Shown here: one piece after another, positions 1 to 5,517 of the stretch
Numbering within the stretch: the stretch's first letter is position 1
How the letters are laid out: every line of letters begins with the position of its first letter
NCBI GenBank assembly: GCA_026398835.1
Contig: JAPLSD010000509.1
Span: 1 to 8,427 of the forward strand
DNA: 8,427 nucleotides
Reading direction: 5' to 3'
From: Pseudomonas sp.
GTDB taxonomy: Bacteria > Pseudomonadota > Gammaproteobacteria > Pseudomonadales > Pseudomonadaceae
Translations under genes and position numbers: made by a program
The notes under the pieces: generated by a model
Database searches by the model: none
What the model saw: only the letters and a program-made list of their open reading frames with translations
Told to the model about the DNA's origin: nothing

Positions 1-148
1 GCAGAAGCGAGAGTGAATCTGCGCGGGCTTTGGTGGAGGACATAAAAACCTTCTGTGGATAAGGTGGTTCGCGGTAATGGGGCCGTGAACAGCTATCGAT
101 GACGGGTTATCGACTTGTTGGGGGCTGGCTTTAGGGTTAATGAAAGCA

Positions 149-259
149 GATCGTTCCCACGCGCAGCAAAGGAATGCAGCCCGTGACGCTCCGCGTCACT
201 GCCGAAGCGGACGCAGAGCGTCCAGTGAGGCATTCCCACGCAGGAGCGTGGGAACGATC
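149..259. repeat. Inverted pair of 51-bp palindromic (REP/REPIN-like) repeats
   Basis: Two 51-bp copies (149-199 and the reverse complement of 209-259) face each other across a 9-nt spacer. Each begins GATCGTTCCCACGC and ends in a small GACGC/GCGTC hairpin: 183-199 has a 7-bp stem with loop TCC, and 209-223 a 6-bp stem with loop AGA. The right copy keeps its first hairpin, TTCCCACGC (233-241) against GCGTGGGAA (246-254). In the left copy that second arm has decayed (163-170). The outer 14-bp arms (149-162 and 246-259) are perfectly complementary, as are GGAATGC (171-177) and GCATTCC (230-236), so the whole 111 nt can fold as one branched structure. It lies 16 nt past the norR stop and could act as its 3' processing or termination element (inference). 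Confidence 0.85.
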
Positions 260-275
260 ATTCGGGGGATGTGTG

Positions 276-1703
276 TTATTTCATCCCCAACCGCTTGGCC
301 ATCCTTCCAAGGTTCGCCCTGTCCAAGCCTAGCTCACGGGCGGCGCTTGCCCAGTTGTTCTGGTGTCGCTCAAGGCTGGCGTTGATCAACTGACGCTGGT
401 AATTCTCGGTGGCCAGGCGCAGATCCCCGGCGGCGTCGGGCAATACTACGGGGTCGGTGGCAGGTTCCGGTGACGGCGCCTGCTCGGTGACATTCGGCAA
501 ATCCAGATCCGCCGCGCTGAGGCTGAGAATCTTCGGGCGCTCACGGCAATTGCCCAGTGCCTTCAGTGCGCTACGGCCTATCAAGTGTTCGAGTTCACGG
601 ACATTGCCCGGCCAGGCATAAGCCAGCAGTGCCGCCTGAGCATCGCTGGTCAGGCGCAGGCTGTTGAGGCCCATGCGCGAGCGGTTTTGCTCCAGGAAGA
701 AACCGCTGAGCAGCAGCACATCACGGCCGCGATCGCGCAGCGCCGGCACCAGCAACGGATAAACACTGAGGCGATGATAAAAGTCGGCCCGGTAGCGGCC
801 ACTGCGCACTTCTTCAGCCAGATCGCGGTTGGTCGCAGCGATCAGCCGCACATCGACCTGGTGCTCTTTGTCCGAGCCCAAGCGTTGCAATTGACCGCTT
901 TGCAGCACCCGCAACAGTTCGCTTTCCACCAAGGTGTCCGGCAGGGCCGCGCAGTTGAGGCTGATGATCGGTTTGTCGGCCCGCGGTGAAGCCGCATGAA
1001 TAGCCTGGGCCACCAGCTCTTTACCGACACCGGTTTCGCCGGTGATCAGTACCGTCAGATCGCTGCCGCCCACCAGATTGATTTCTTCCATCAAGCGTTT
1101 ATGGTTTTTGCTTTGGCCGATCATTTCGCGGTTTTGCTGGCTGCTGGCTTGGCGGTAAACCTCAGCGCGCTGATGTTCGTCTTCCACGCGTAAGGCCAGC
1201 CGCTCAATGCGCTCGGCAGCGTTGACCGTCGCTGCGGCAAGACTGGCGAAGGCCTCCAGAGCGTCCAGTTCGATCGGTTCGAAACGCTGCGGGTCCAGCG
1301 CATCGAGGGTCAGCAGGCCCCAGGGGCGTTCGTCGATAAACAACGGGCAGCCCATGCAATCGTGGACTTCCAGGTGTTCGTCGAGACCGTCCACCAACCC
1401 GTCGTAAGGGTCCGGCAGCTCGCTGTCGCTGGCGAAACGGGTCGGCCCCTGACTGCTGAGCAAGACCTCGAAGCGCGGATGTTCGCTGACCTTGAAGCGT
1501 CGTCCCAGGGTATCCGGGCTCAGACCATCTACCGCCAAGGGCACCAGCCATTCGCCGTCGAGGCGCAGTAGCGCGGCGGCATCACACGGTAGCAGCGCGC
1601 GCATGGCTTCGAGCAGGCGCCGATAGCGCTCGCCCTCCGGCAGTTCGCGGGACAGGTCAGAGACCAGGGGGAGCAGGGCGGTGAGCAGTGATTTTGCAGT
1701 CAT
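276..1703 (-). CDS. norR: NorR-type NO-responsive sigma-54 activator with internal AAA+ deletion
   Basis: NorR-family activator (FhpR in P. aeruginosa when paired with fhp/hmp). In the family, NO binds a non-haem iron in the N-terminal GAF domain and releases the AAA+ domain to remodel sigma-54 polymerase. The GAF domain (about 1-165) keeps residues matching the iron-site region of E. coli NorR: R77, D98, D101, C116 and D134. The AAA+ domain has Walker A GETGVGKE (222-229), a sensor-I stretch AATNRD (289-294), arginine-finger candidates near 305-311 and a WPGNVRELEH segment. The C-terminus is a Fis-type helix-turn-helix ending AKRLGMK. At residues 263/264, VESEL runs straight into LRVLQ. The roughly 43 residues normally between them, with GAFTGA and Walker B DE(I/V)GEL, are absent; 475 + 43 gives the usual length near 518. 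ATG at 1703 is preceded by GGAG. It diverges from hmp. Family assignment is firm; activity is doubtful. Confidence 0.93.
   Translation of the reverse strand: MTAKSLLTALLPLVSDLSRELPEGERYRRLLEAMRALLPCDAAALLRLDGEWLVPLAVDGLSPDTLGRRFKVSEHPRFEVLLSSQGPTRFASDSELPDPYDGLVDGLDEHLEVHDCMGCPLFIDERPWGLLTLDALDPQRFEPIELDALEAFASLAAATVNAAERIERLALRVEDEHQRAEVYRQASSQQNREMIGQSKNHKRLMEEINLVGGSDLTVLITGETGVGKELVAQAIHAASPRADKPIISLNCAALPDTLVESELLRVLQSGQLQRLGSDKEHQVDVRLIAATNRDLAEEVRSGRYRADFYHRLSVYPLLVPALRDRGRDVLLLSGFFLEQNRSRMGLNSLRLTSDAQAALLAYAWPGNVRELEHLIGRSALKALGNCRERPKILSLSAADLDLPNVTEQAPSPEPATDPVVLPDAAGDLRLATENYQRQLINASLERHQNNWASAARELGLDRANLGRMAKRLGMK
912..917 (-). other. Junction of the in-frame ~129-bp deletion in norR
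   Basis: On the minus strand the codons GAA CTG (E262, L263) are followed directly by TTG CGG GTG CTG (L264 onward). In intact relatives ELF opens the GAFTGA segment and KLLRVLQ closes it, so both ends would carry a CTGTT-like word. That fits loss by slippage between short direct repeats (inference from family knowledge; the missing DNA is not here to inspect). The frame is kept and the flanking protein aligns normally on both sides. Confidence 0.8.
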
Positions 1704-1711
1704 ATTGACTC

Positions 1712-1760
1712 CACGTAGTCTAAATGACTATAAATCAGTCATTGTCGATATGACTACGTG
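1712..1760. promoter_or_regulatory. NorR-type operator pair (upstream activating sites)
   Basis: Two copies of GTC-N5-GAC, which satisfy the NorR core GT-N7-AC, lie at 1718-1728 and 1744-1754, with centres 26 bp apart. They sit inside a perfect 9-bp outer inverted repeat, CACGTAGTC (1712-1720) and GACTACGTG (1752-1760), and an inner one, ATGACT (1725-1730?) against AGTCAT, fills the middle. The site centres are about 74 and 48 bp upstream of the -24 GG of the hmp promoter, a usual enhancer distance. On the minus strand the block also covers the norR upstream region and a TATAGT -10-like word (1727-1732 complement, approximately), which suggests autoregulation (inference). Confidence 0.65.
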
Positions 1761-1765
1761 TTTTT

Positions 1766-1778
1766 TAACTAATTGATT
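1766..1778 (-). promoter_or_regulatory. Predicted IHF binding site
   Basis: The minus strand reads AATCAATTAGTTA, a full match to the IHF core WATCAA-N4-TTR. It sits in AT-rich DNA between the NorR-type sites and the -24/-12 promoter, exactly where a bend would bring a bound activator to sigma-54 polymerase. The match and position are seen; binding is inferred. Confidence 0.5.
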
Positions 1779-1794
1779 TATAAGGTTTTAATTC

Positions 1795-1811
1795 TTGGCA
1801 TGGAAACTGAT
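1795..1811 (+). promoter_or_regulatory. Sigma-54 (-24/-12) promoter for hmp
   Basis: TTGGCATGGAAACTGAT fits the sigma-54 pattern TTGGCACG-N4-TTGCA. The -24 element is nearly perfect and the -12 element keeps TG at the correct spacing but has A instead of C next. Transcription would start near 1821-1823, giving a leader of about 38 nt before the hmp ATG. The upstream NorR-type and IHF sites support the call. The imperfect -12 is the main reservation. Confidence 0.62.
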
Positions 1812-1859
1812 AGGTAAGGGGTAATCAGCTGGAAACCAAAAAGCTCTGGAGTTGCCCTT

Positions 1860-3041
1860 ATGCTTAGCGTTCAAGACCGTGCCATCGTCAAATCGACCGT
1901 CCCACTGCTGGAAAGCGGTGGCGAAGCGTTGATCACTCATTTCTATCGCATGATGCTCTCCGAATACCCGGAAGTCCGCCCGTTGTTCAACCAGGCCCAC
2001 CAGAGCAGCGGCGATCAGCCTCGTGCGCTGGCCAACGGCGTGTTGATGTATGCGCGGCATATCGATCAGTTGGACCAATTGGGCGACCTGGTGGCGAAGA
2101 TCATCAACAAGCACGTCGCCCTGCAAATCTTGCCTGAGCACTACCCGATCGTCGGCAGTTGCTTGCTGCGAGCCATCTGCGAAGTGCTCGGCAGCGAGAT
2201 TGCTACCCCTCAAGTCATGAGCGCCTGGGGTGCGGCCTATAACCAGTTGGCCGACATCCTGATCGGTGCCGAAACCGCGATCTACGACCAGAAGGCCGAA
2301 GCTCCAGGCGGCTGGCGCGGGGAGCGGGATTTCAAACTGGTGGCGCGGGTCGAGGAGAGCTCGGAAATCACCTCGTTCTACTTCGAACCGGCGGACAAAG
2401 GCCCGATCCTCGCGGCAGAACCCGGCCAGTACATCGGCATGAAACTGATCCTCGAGGGCGAAGAGATTCGTCGCAACTATTCGCTGTCGGCCCTGGCTGA
2501 CGCCGGTCAGTACCGCATCAGCGTCAAGCGCGAAGCCGGCGGTCGTGCTTCGAACTTCCTGCATGACCAGATGCATGTCGGTGCGAGCATCATGCTGTTT
2601 CCACCGGCCGGCGAGTTCACCCTGACCGCCAGCGACAAACCGCTGGTGCTGATCAGCGGCGGTGTGGGTATCACGCCGACCTTGCCAATGCTTGAAGCGG
2701 CGCTGGCGACCAAGCGCCCGGTGCACTTTATTCACTGCGCGCGTAACGGCGGCGTTCACGCCTTCCGTGATTGGGTCGATGCGCTGGCCGAGCGTCATCC
2801 GCAACTCAAGCGCTTCTACTGCTACGCCGAAGATGATGGCGTCAGCCCGGCAGCACATCAGGTCGGGTTGTTGAGTCAGGATCAGCTTGCTGCCTGGTTG
2901 CCTGAGCAGCGTGATCTGGACGCTTACTTCCTCGGTCCAAAAGGCTTCATGGGTGCGATCAAGCGTCACCTCAAAGCGTTGGGCGTTCCGGAGAAGCAAA
3001 GCCGTTACGAGTTCTTCGGCCCGGCTGCGGCGCTGGAGTAA
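1860..3041 (+). CDS. hmp: Flavohaemoglobin (nitric oxide dioxygenase)
   Basis: Cytoplasmic enzyme that turns NO plus O2 into nitrate using NAD(P)H; called fhp in some Pseudomonas. At 393 residues it has the normal length for the family. The globin domain (about 1-140) shows distal Tyr29 and Gln53, proximal haem ligand His85 with its partners Tyr95 and Glu138. The ferredoxin-reductase-like FAD domain (about 155-257) has RNYSLS (205-210) contacting FAD and the KREAGGRASNFL stretch (223-234). The NAD domain (about 260-393) has GGVGITPT (267-274) and the C-terminal FFGP that lies by the flavin. ATG at 1860 follows GGAG (1848-1851) at 8 nt. It is transcribed away from norR from the predicted sigma-54 promoter and is followed by its own hairpin. 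No damage is seen. Confidence 0.98.
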   Translation: MLSVQDRAIVKSTVPLLESGGEALITHFYRMMLSEYPEVRPLFNQAHQSSGDQPRALANGVLMYARHIDQLDQLGDLVAKIINKHVALQILPEHYPIVGSCLLRAICEVLGSEIATPQVMSAWGAAYNQLADILIGAETAIYDQKAEAPGGWRGERDFKLVARVEESSEITSFYFEPADKGPILAAEPGQYIGMKLILEGEEIRRNYSLSALADAGQYRISVKREAGGRASNFLHDQMHVGASIMLFPPAGEFTLTASDKPLVLISGGVGITPTLPMLEAALATKRPVHFIHCARNGGVHAFRDWVDALAERHPQLKRFYCYAEDDGVSPAAHQVGLLSQDQLAAWLPEQRDLDAYFLGPKGFMGAIKRHLKALGVPEKQSRYEFFGPAAALE

Positions 3042-3053
3042 ACCCTTATTGAA

Positions 3054-3086
3054 TGATCGTTCCCACGCAGAGCGTGGGAACGATCA
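3054..3086. repeat. 15-bp perfect hairpin, same repeat family as 149-259
   Basis: TGATCGTTCCCACGC (3054-3068) and its exact complement (3072-3086) flank a 3-nt loop AGA. It begins 12 nt after the hmp stop and shares the GATCGTTCCCACGC arm with the repeats behind norR. There is no T-tract afterwards, so it is better described as a palindromic repeat that may stabilise or end the hmp transcript than as a classic terminator. Confidence 0.85.
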
Positions 3087-3110
3087 ATCAGCCTCAATAC
3101 AAAGCCCGCT

Positions 3111-3160
3111 GTTTAATCCCCCGTTAATTCCCCTGCCGTTAATTCCCTCCTGTTAAAACC
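3111..3160 (+). repeat. Short imperfect direct repeats GTTAATTCCC upstream of dsbB
   Basis: Four units start at 3111 (GTTTAATCCCCC), 3123 (GTTAATTCCCCTGCC), 3138 (GTTAATTCCCTCCT) and 3152 (GTTAAAACC), with steps of 12, 15 and 14 bp. The middle two share CCGTTAATTCCC exactly. They lie about 85-130 bp before the dsbB start. They could be a regulator-binding array or simple slippage; nothing in the sequence decides between these. Confidence 0.5.
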
Positions 3161-3242
3161 ACCGAACCGCCCGCGTACGCTCCCGGTCAGCGTGTAAACT
3201 TGTGGGCATACGACAATCACCACTTTGGCAAAGGGATACGGG

Positions 3243-3752
3243 ATGAGTGACGAAATAATGCGTTTGGGACGTGAGCGACGGTTTCTGGTCTTGCTCGGTG
3301 TGATCTGCCTGGCGCTGATCGGCGGTGCGCTGTACATGCAAGTGGTGTTGGGCGAAGCGCCATGCCCGCTGTGCATCCTGCAACGCTATGCCTTGTTGCT
3401 GATCGCGATCTTCGCCTTCATCGGCGCGGCAATGCGCACCCGACGCAGTATTACGGTGCTCGAAATTCTGGTGGTACTCAGCGCCATTGCGGGCACTGCG
3501 GTCGCCGGGTATCACGTGTACATCCAGTTCTACCCGGCGGTCAGTTGCGGGATCGACGTCCTGCAGCCGATTGTCGATGGCTTGCCGCTGGCTTCGATTT
3601 TCCCGCTGGGCTTTCAGGTCGACGGTTTCTGCGAGACGCCGTACCCGCCGGTGCTGGGCTTATCCCTGGCGCAGTGGGCATTGGTGGCCTTTGTATTGAC
3701 CGTCGTGCTGGTGCCGCTGGGCATTTCCCGCAACCGCAAGAACCTGCGCTAA
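3243..3752 (+). CDS. dsbB: Disulfide bond formation protein B (DsbB)
   Basis: Inner-membrane quinone reductase that reoxidises periplasmic DsbA and passes the electrons to ubiquinone. The 169-residue product has four predicted membrane helices (about 14-32, 46-63, 70-90 and 144-161). The first periplasmic loop carries C41-P-L-C44, followed by the quinone-site Arg48, the same numbers as in E. coli DsbB. The second loop has Cys102 and Cys130, the pair that exchanges with DsbA. I chose ATG 3243 because AAGGGA (3231-3236) sits 6 nt upstream and the product then starts MSDE like Pseudomonas homologues; an in-frame TTG at 3225 would place that ribosome site inside the gene. It stands alone between hmp and cyo and ends at a hairpin terminator. 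Pseudomonas often has two DsbB paralogues, and which one this is cannot be told here. Confidence 0.95.
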   Translation: MSDEIMRLGRERRFLVLLGVICLALIGGALYMQVVLGEAPCPLCILQRYALLLIAIFAFIGAAMRTRRSITVLEILVVLSAIAGTAVAGYHVYIQFYPAVSCGIDVLQPIVDGLPLASIFPLGFQVDGFCETPYPPVLGLSLAQWALVAFVLTVVLVPLGISRNRKNLR

Positions 3753-3780
3753 GGTCTCCTGCCGCAGCACCTGACGACAC

Positions 3781-3822
3781 AAAAAACGCCCCGGTCCTCC
3801 TTGAAAGGGCCGGGGCGCTTTG
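3781..3822 (+). terminator. Rho-independent terminator after dsbB
   Basis: CGCCCCGG (3787-3794) pairs with CCGGGGCG (3810-3817). Three further pairs, one of them G-T, extend the stem inward to a 9-nt loop. AAAAAA precedes the stem and CTTT follows. The poor T-tract on the plus strand makes it weaker in this direction; read on the minus strand it is followed by six T and would be stronger, so it may act in both directions. Confidence 0.75.
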
Positions 3823-3841
3823 CATTCCAGAGGTGCGGAAA

Positions 3842-3907
3842 AAGAACATGATTTGGCTCAAGAACATGTGCGGCACATGTGCGACATGATGTCACACGCA
3901 GGGTGTG
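3842..3907. repeat. Cluster of short palindromes with repeated ACATG
   Basis: AAGAACATG occurs twice, 18 bp apart (3842-3850 and 3860-3868). ACATGTGC (3864-3871) and GCACATGT (3873-3880) form a perfect 8-bp inverted repeat around one base. GACAT-G-ATGTC (3883-3893) and CACAC-N5-GTGTG (3893-3907) follow directly. Four inverted or direct motifs packed into 66 bp are visible; their function is unknown. Confidence 0.6.
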
Positions 3908-4153
3908 GCAAGACATTTCAAGTGGCGATCTCGGAGCTGCGCGACACCCCGAATTCGCCCCCTCTGAGCGACTTGGTTGCCAAAAGTCACAAAGCCCCAT
4001 CAGGCAGATTTAACAGGCTCCCGCGAAATGCTGGAGGCCCTGTCTAGAGAGGCTTCTGGGCTGATTACGACACCGCGGCGGTAAAGGAAGCTGTCCAAAG
4101 TGTGGATAGTAAGCCTACGTTTTTTGGGGTTCTTGTTGAGAATGAAACGCGAT

Positions 4154-4192
4154 ACGATTGTTGAGTGACGCAATAATCGTCAACGATTGTTG
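4154..4192. promoter_or_regulatory. Operator-like triple repeat ACGATTGTTG upstream of cyoA
   Basis: ACGATTGTTG occurs at 4154-4163 and again at 4183-4192, 29 bp apart. An inverted copy with one mismatch, CAATAATCGT, lies between them at 4171-4180. Adjacent copies therefore form two inverted repeats with spacers of 7 and 2 bp. The repeats sit just upstream of the most AT-rich part of the region and of the TACAAT word at 4250. A protein-binding site is the likeliest reading; the protein is not identifiable from this. Confidence 0.4.
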
Positions 4193-4515
4193 CTGGAATC
4201 GATAAAAATTATTTCGATATGAGACATGGTTTATAGAGCGTTACATATCTACAATCGCCCGCACTGAAATTCCGGCGCTGCTCAATTCCTCGCTAGGAGG
4301 GCGGTCGAAGGGGCGGTTTGATTGCCCCATGGGACTCCCGGTGTCGGCAACCTTTCCAACTATCCGCACCAAATGGAATTGGTCTGTAACAAGGCCTTTG
4401 ACCACGAATTCGAATAAGAACACACCGCTGGCCCAGGATTTGTCGATGAGCGTTTAGCGCGACGGGCAGGCCCTTATTCAATCGAAGAAAAAATGCCAAC
4501 CCTTGGCAGGGTGAA

Positions 4516-4529
4516 GTGTTGGCGATCAA
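4516..4529 (+). promoter_or_regulatory. Possible degenerate ANR/FNR box near cyoA
   Basis: GTGTTGGCGATCAA has a perfect right half (ATCAA) and a 3-of-5 left half against TTGAT-N4-ATCAA. It lies 41 nt before the cyoA start. Low-oxygen repression of cyo by FNR in E. coli and ANR in Pseudomonas is known, which makes the site plausible. The match itself is weak and one half-site could arise by chance. Confidence 0.22.
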
Positions 4530-4569
4530 AACCCAACTGCATTGCGCAAGCTGCTTTAGAGGTCGTGAG

Positions 4570-5514
4570 ATGAGTAAAAACAGGTACCCCAGATTCTTAG
4601 GCTTCTTGCCTCTGCTCGGCACGTTGTTGCTGAGTGGTTGCAACATGACCTTGCTCGATCCCAAGGGCCAGGTTGGCCTGGACGAGCGAAACCTGATCAT
4701 CACCGCAACGCTGCTGATGCTGTTGGTCGTAGTGCCGGTCATCGCCATGACCTTCGCGTTCGCCTGGAAATACCGCGCGTCCAATAAGGATGCCGTCTAC
4801 GCGCCGAAGTGGTCGCACTCCACCAAGGTCGAAATCGCGGTGTGGGCTGTTCCAGTGCTCATCATCATTGCCCTGGGTTACGTCACCTACAAATCGACCC
4901 TCGCGCTGGACCCTTATCGTCCGCTGGAATCCGACGTCAAGCCGATCACCATCGAAGTGGTCTCCATGGACTGGAAGTGGCTGTTCATCTACCCAGAGCA
5001 AGGCATCGCCACCGTCAACAAGCTCGTGTTCCCGGCCAACACGCCGGTTAACTTCCGTATCACTTCCGACACCGTGATGAACTCGTTCTTCATCCCGGGC
5101 CTGGGCGGCCAGATCTACGCGATGGCGGGCATGCAGACCAAGCTGCACCTGATTGCCAACCAGAACGCTGAATTCGACGGTATCTCCGCCAACTACAGCG
5201 GCGCGGGTTTCACCGGTATGAAGTTCAAAGCTATCGCAACTTCTCAGGCGGATTTCGATGCCTGGGTCAGTGATGTCAAGAAGGCACCTAAACAGCTTGA
5301 AAAAGCTGAATACGAAGCCCTTTCCAAACCAAGCCAGAACAACCCTGTAGAGCTCTACTCCTCGTTCACGCCAAACCTGTTCCAGACCATCATCGACAAG
5401 TATGAAGGCATGAATCCGGGCAAGCCGATGCACCACGAGAAGAACGAGAAGGAAGTGGCCGGTATGGAAGGGATGGACATGAGTTCGCATTCAGCTGCCG
5501 GGGCAGAGGAGTAA
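4570..5514 (+). CDS. cyoA: Cytochrome bo3 ubiquinol oxidase subunit II
   Basis: Subunit II of the haem-copper quinol oxidase, an inner-membrane lipoprotein with a large periplasmic cupredoxin domain. At 314 residues it is one short of E. coli CyoA and closely similar along its length. The signal peptide ends in the lipobox LLSGC with Cys24 as lipid attachment point. Membrane helices lie near 42-64 and 86-106. The periplasmic domain begins around the VVSMDWKW stretch. Where cytochrome c oxidases have the CuA motif, this has YSGAGFTGM, so it lacks CuA and marks a quinol enzyme. The C-terminus is rich in Met and His. ATG 4570 follows AGAGG (4558-4562); an upstream in-frame GTG at 4516 would bury the signal peptide and was rejected. 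Early codons AGG, AGA and TTA are rare for this genome type. Confidence 0.98.
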   Translation: MSKNRYPRFLGFLPLLGTLLLSGCNMTLLDPKGQVGLDERNLIITATLLMLLVVVPVIAMTFAFAWKYRASNKDAVYAPKWSHSTKVEIAVWAVPVLIIIALGYVTYKSTLALDPYRPLESDVKPITIEVVSMDWKWLFIYPEQGIATVNKLVFPANTPVNFRITSDTVMNSFFIPGLGGQIYAMAGMQTKLHLIANQNAEFDGISANYSGAGFTGMKFKAIATSQADFDAWVSDVKKAPKQLEKAEYEALSKPSQNNPVELYSSFTPNLFQTIIDKYEGMNPGKPMHHEKNEKEVAGMEGMDMSSHSAAGAEE

Positions 5515-5517
5515 ACG

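Larger units (their letters stand above)
3823..4569. other. Gene-free stretch and presumed cyo control region
   Basis: No reading frame here shows protein-like composition, a ribosome site and a recognisable product together. The left part (3842-3907) is a cluster of small palindromes built on ACATG. The centre (4100-4255) is AT-rich and carries the repeats at 4154-4192. The right part has small hairpins (4310-4328; 4494-4508, TGCCAA-CCC-TTGGCA) and the region before the cyoA ribosome site. I expect the cyo promoter here because cyoA is the first operon gene and a terminator lies upstream, but no pair of -35/-10 boxes is convincing. The best -10-like word is TACAAT at 4250-4255, which lacks a good -35. 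Confidence 0.6.

Noticed and set aside
54..62. Perfect DnaA-box 9-mer (TTATCCACA on the minus strand)
   Set aside because: A single copy with no neighbouring boxes or AT-rich unwinding region; one such match by chance in 8 kb is not rare.
1..62. Possible C-terminal tail of a gene entering from the left
   Set aside because: Two plus-strand frames are open from the edge (stops at 43-45 and 60-62), but the few residues match nothing I recognise, so no gene is claimed.
1788..2999. Long minus-strand reading frame (403 codons) opposite hmp
   Set aside because: It lies antisense to a textbook flavohaemoglobin, has low-complexity Arg/Gln/His-rich composition and no recognisable domain. Long antisense frames are common in GC-rich genes.
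3225..3242. Upstream TTG start for dsbB
   Set aside because: The AAGGGA ribosome site lies within this extension, directly before ATG 3243, which gives the usual 169-residue protein.
3362..3889. Plus-strand frame overlapping dsbB in another frame
   Set aside because: Most of it shares DNA with dsbB and it runs through the terminator; Arg/Ala/Gly-rich with no family signal.
3820..4047. 75-codon plus-strand frame in the dsbB-cyoA gap
   Set aside because: Starts inside the terminator tail, has no ribosome site and no recognisable sequence; the palindrome cluster explains its N-terminal repeats.
4250..4255. TACAAT as the cyoA promoter -10
   Set aside because: Good -10 match but no acceptable -35 at 16-18 bp; mentioned only as a weak candidate, not annotated as a promoter.
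4516..4569. Upstream GTG start for cyoA adding 18 residues
   Set aside because: It would put Cys and charged residues ahead of a perfect lipoprotein signal peptide, and the good ribosome site lies inside it, before ATG 4570.
4597..5490. Minus-strand frame opposite cyoA
   Set aside because: Antisense to a clear gene, His/Arg/Asp-rich, no family resemblance.
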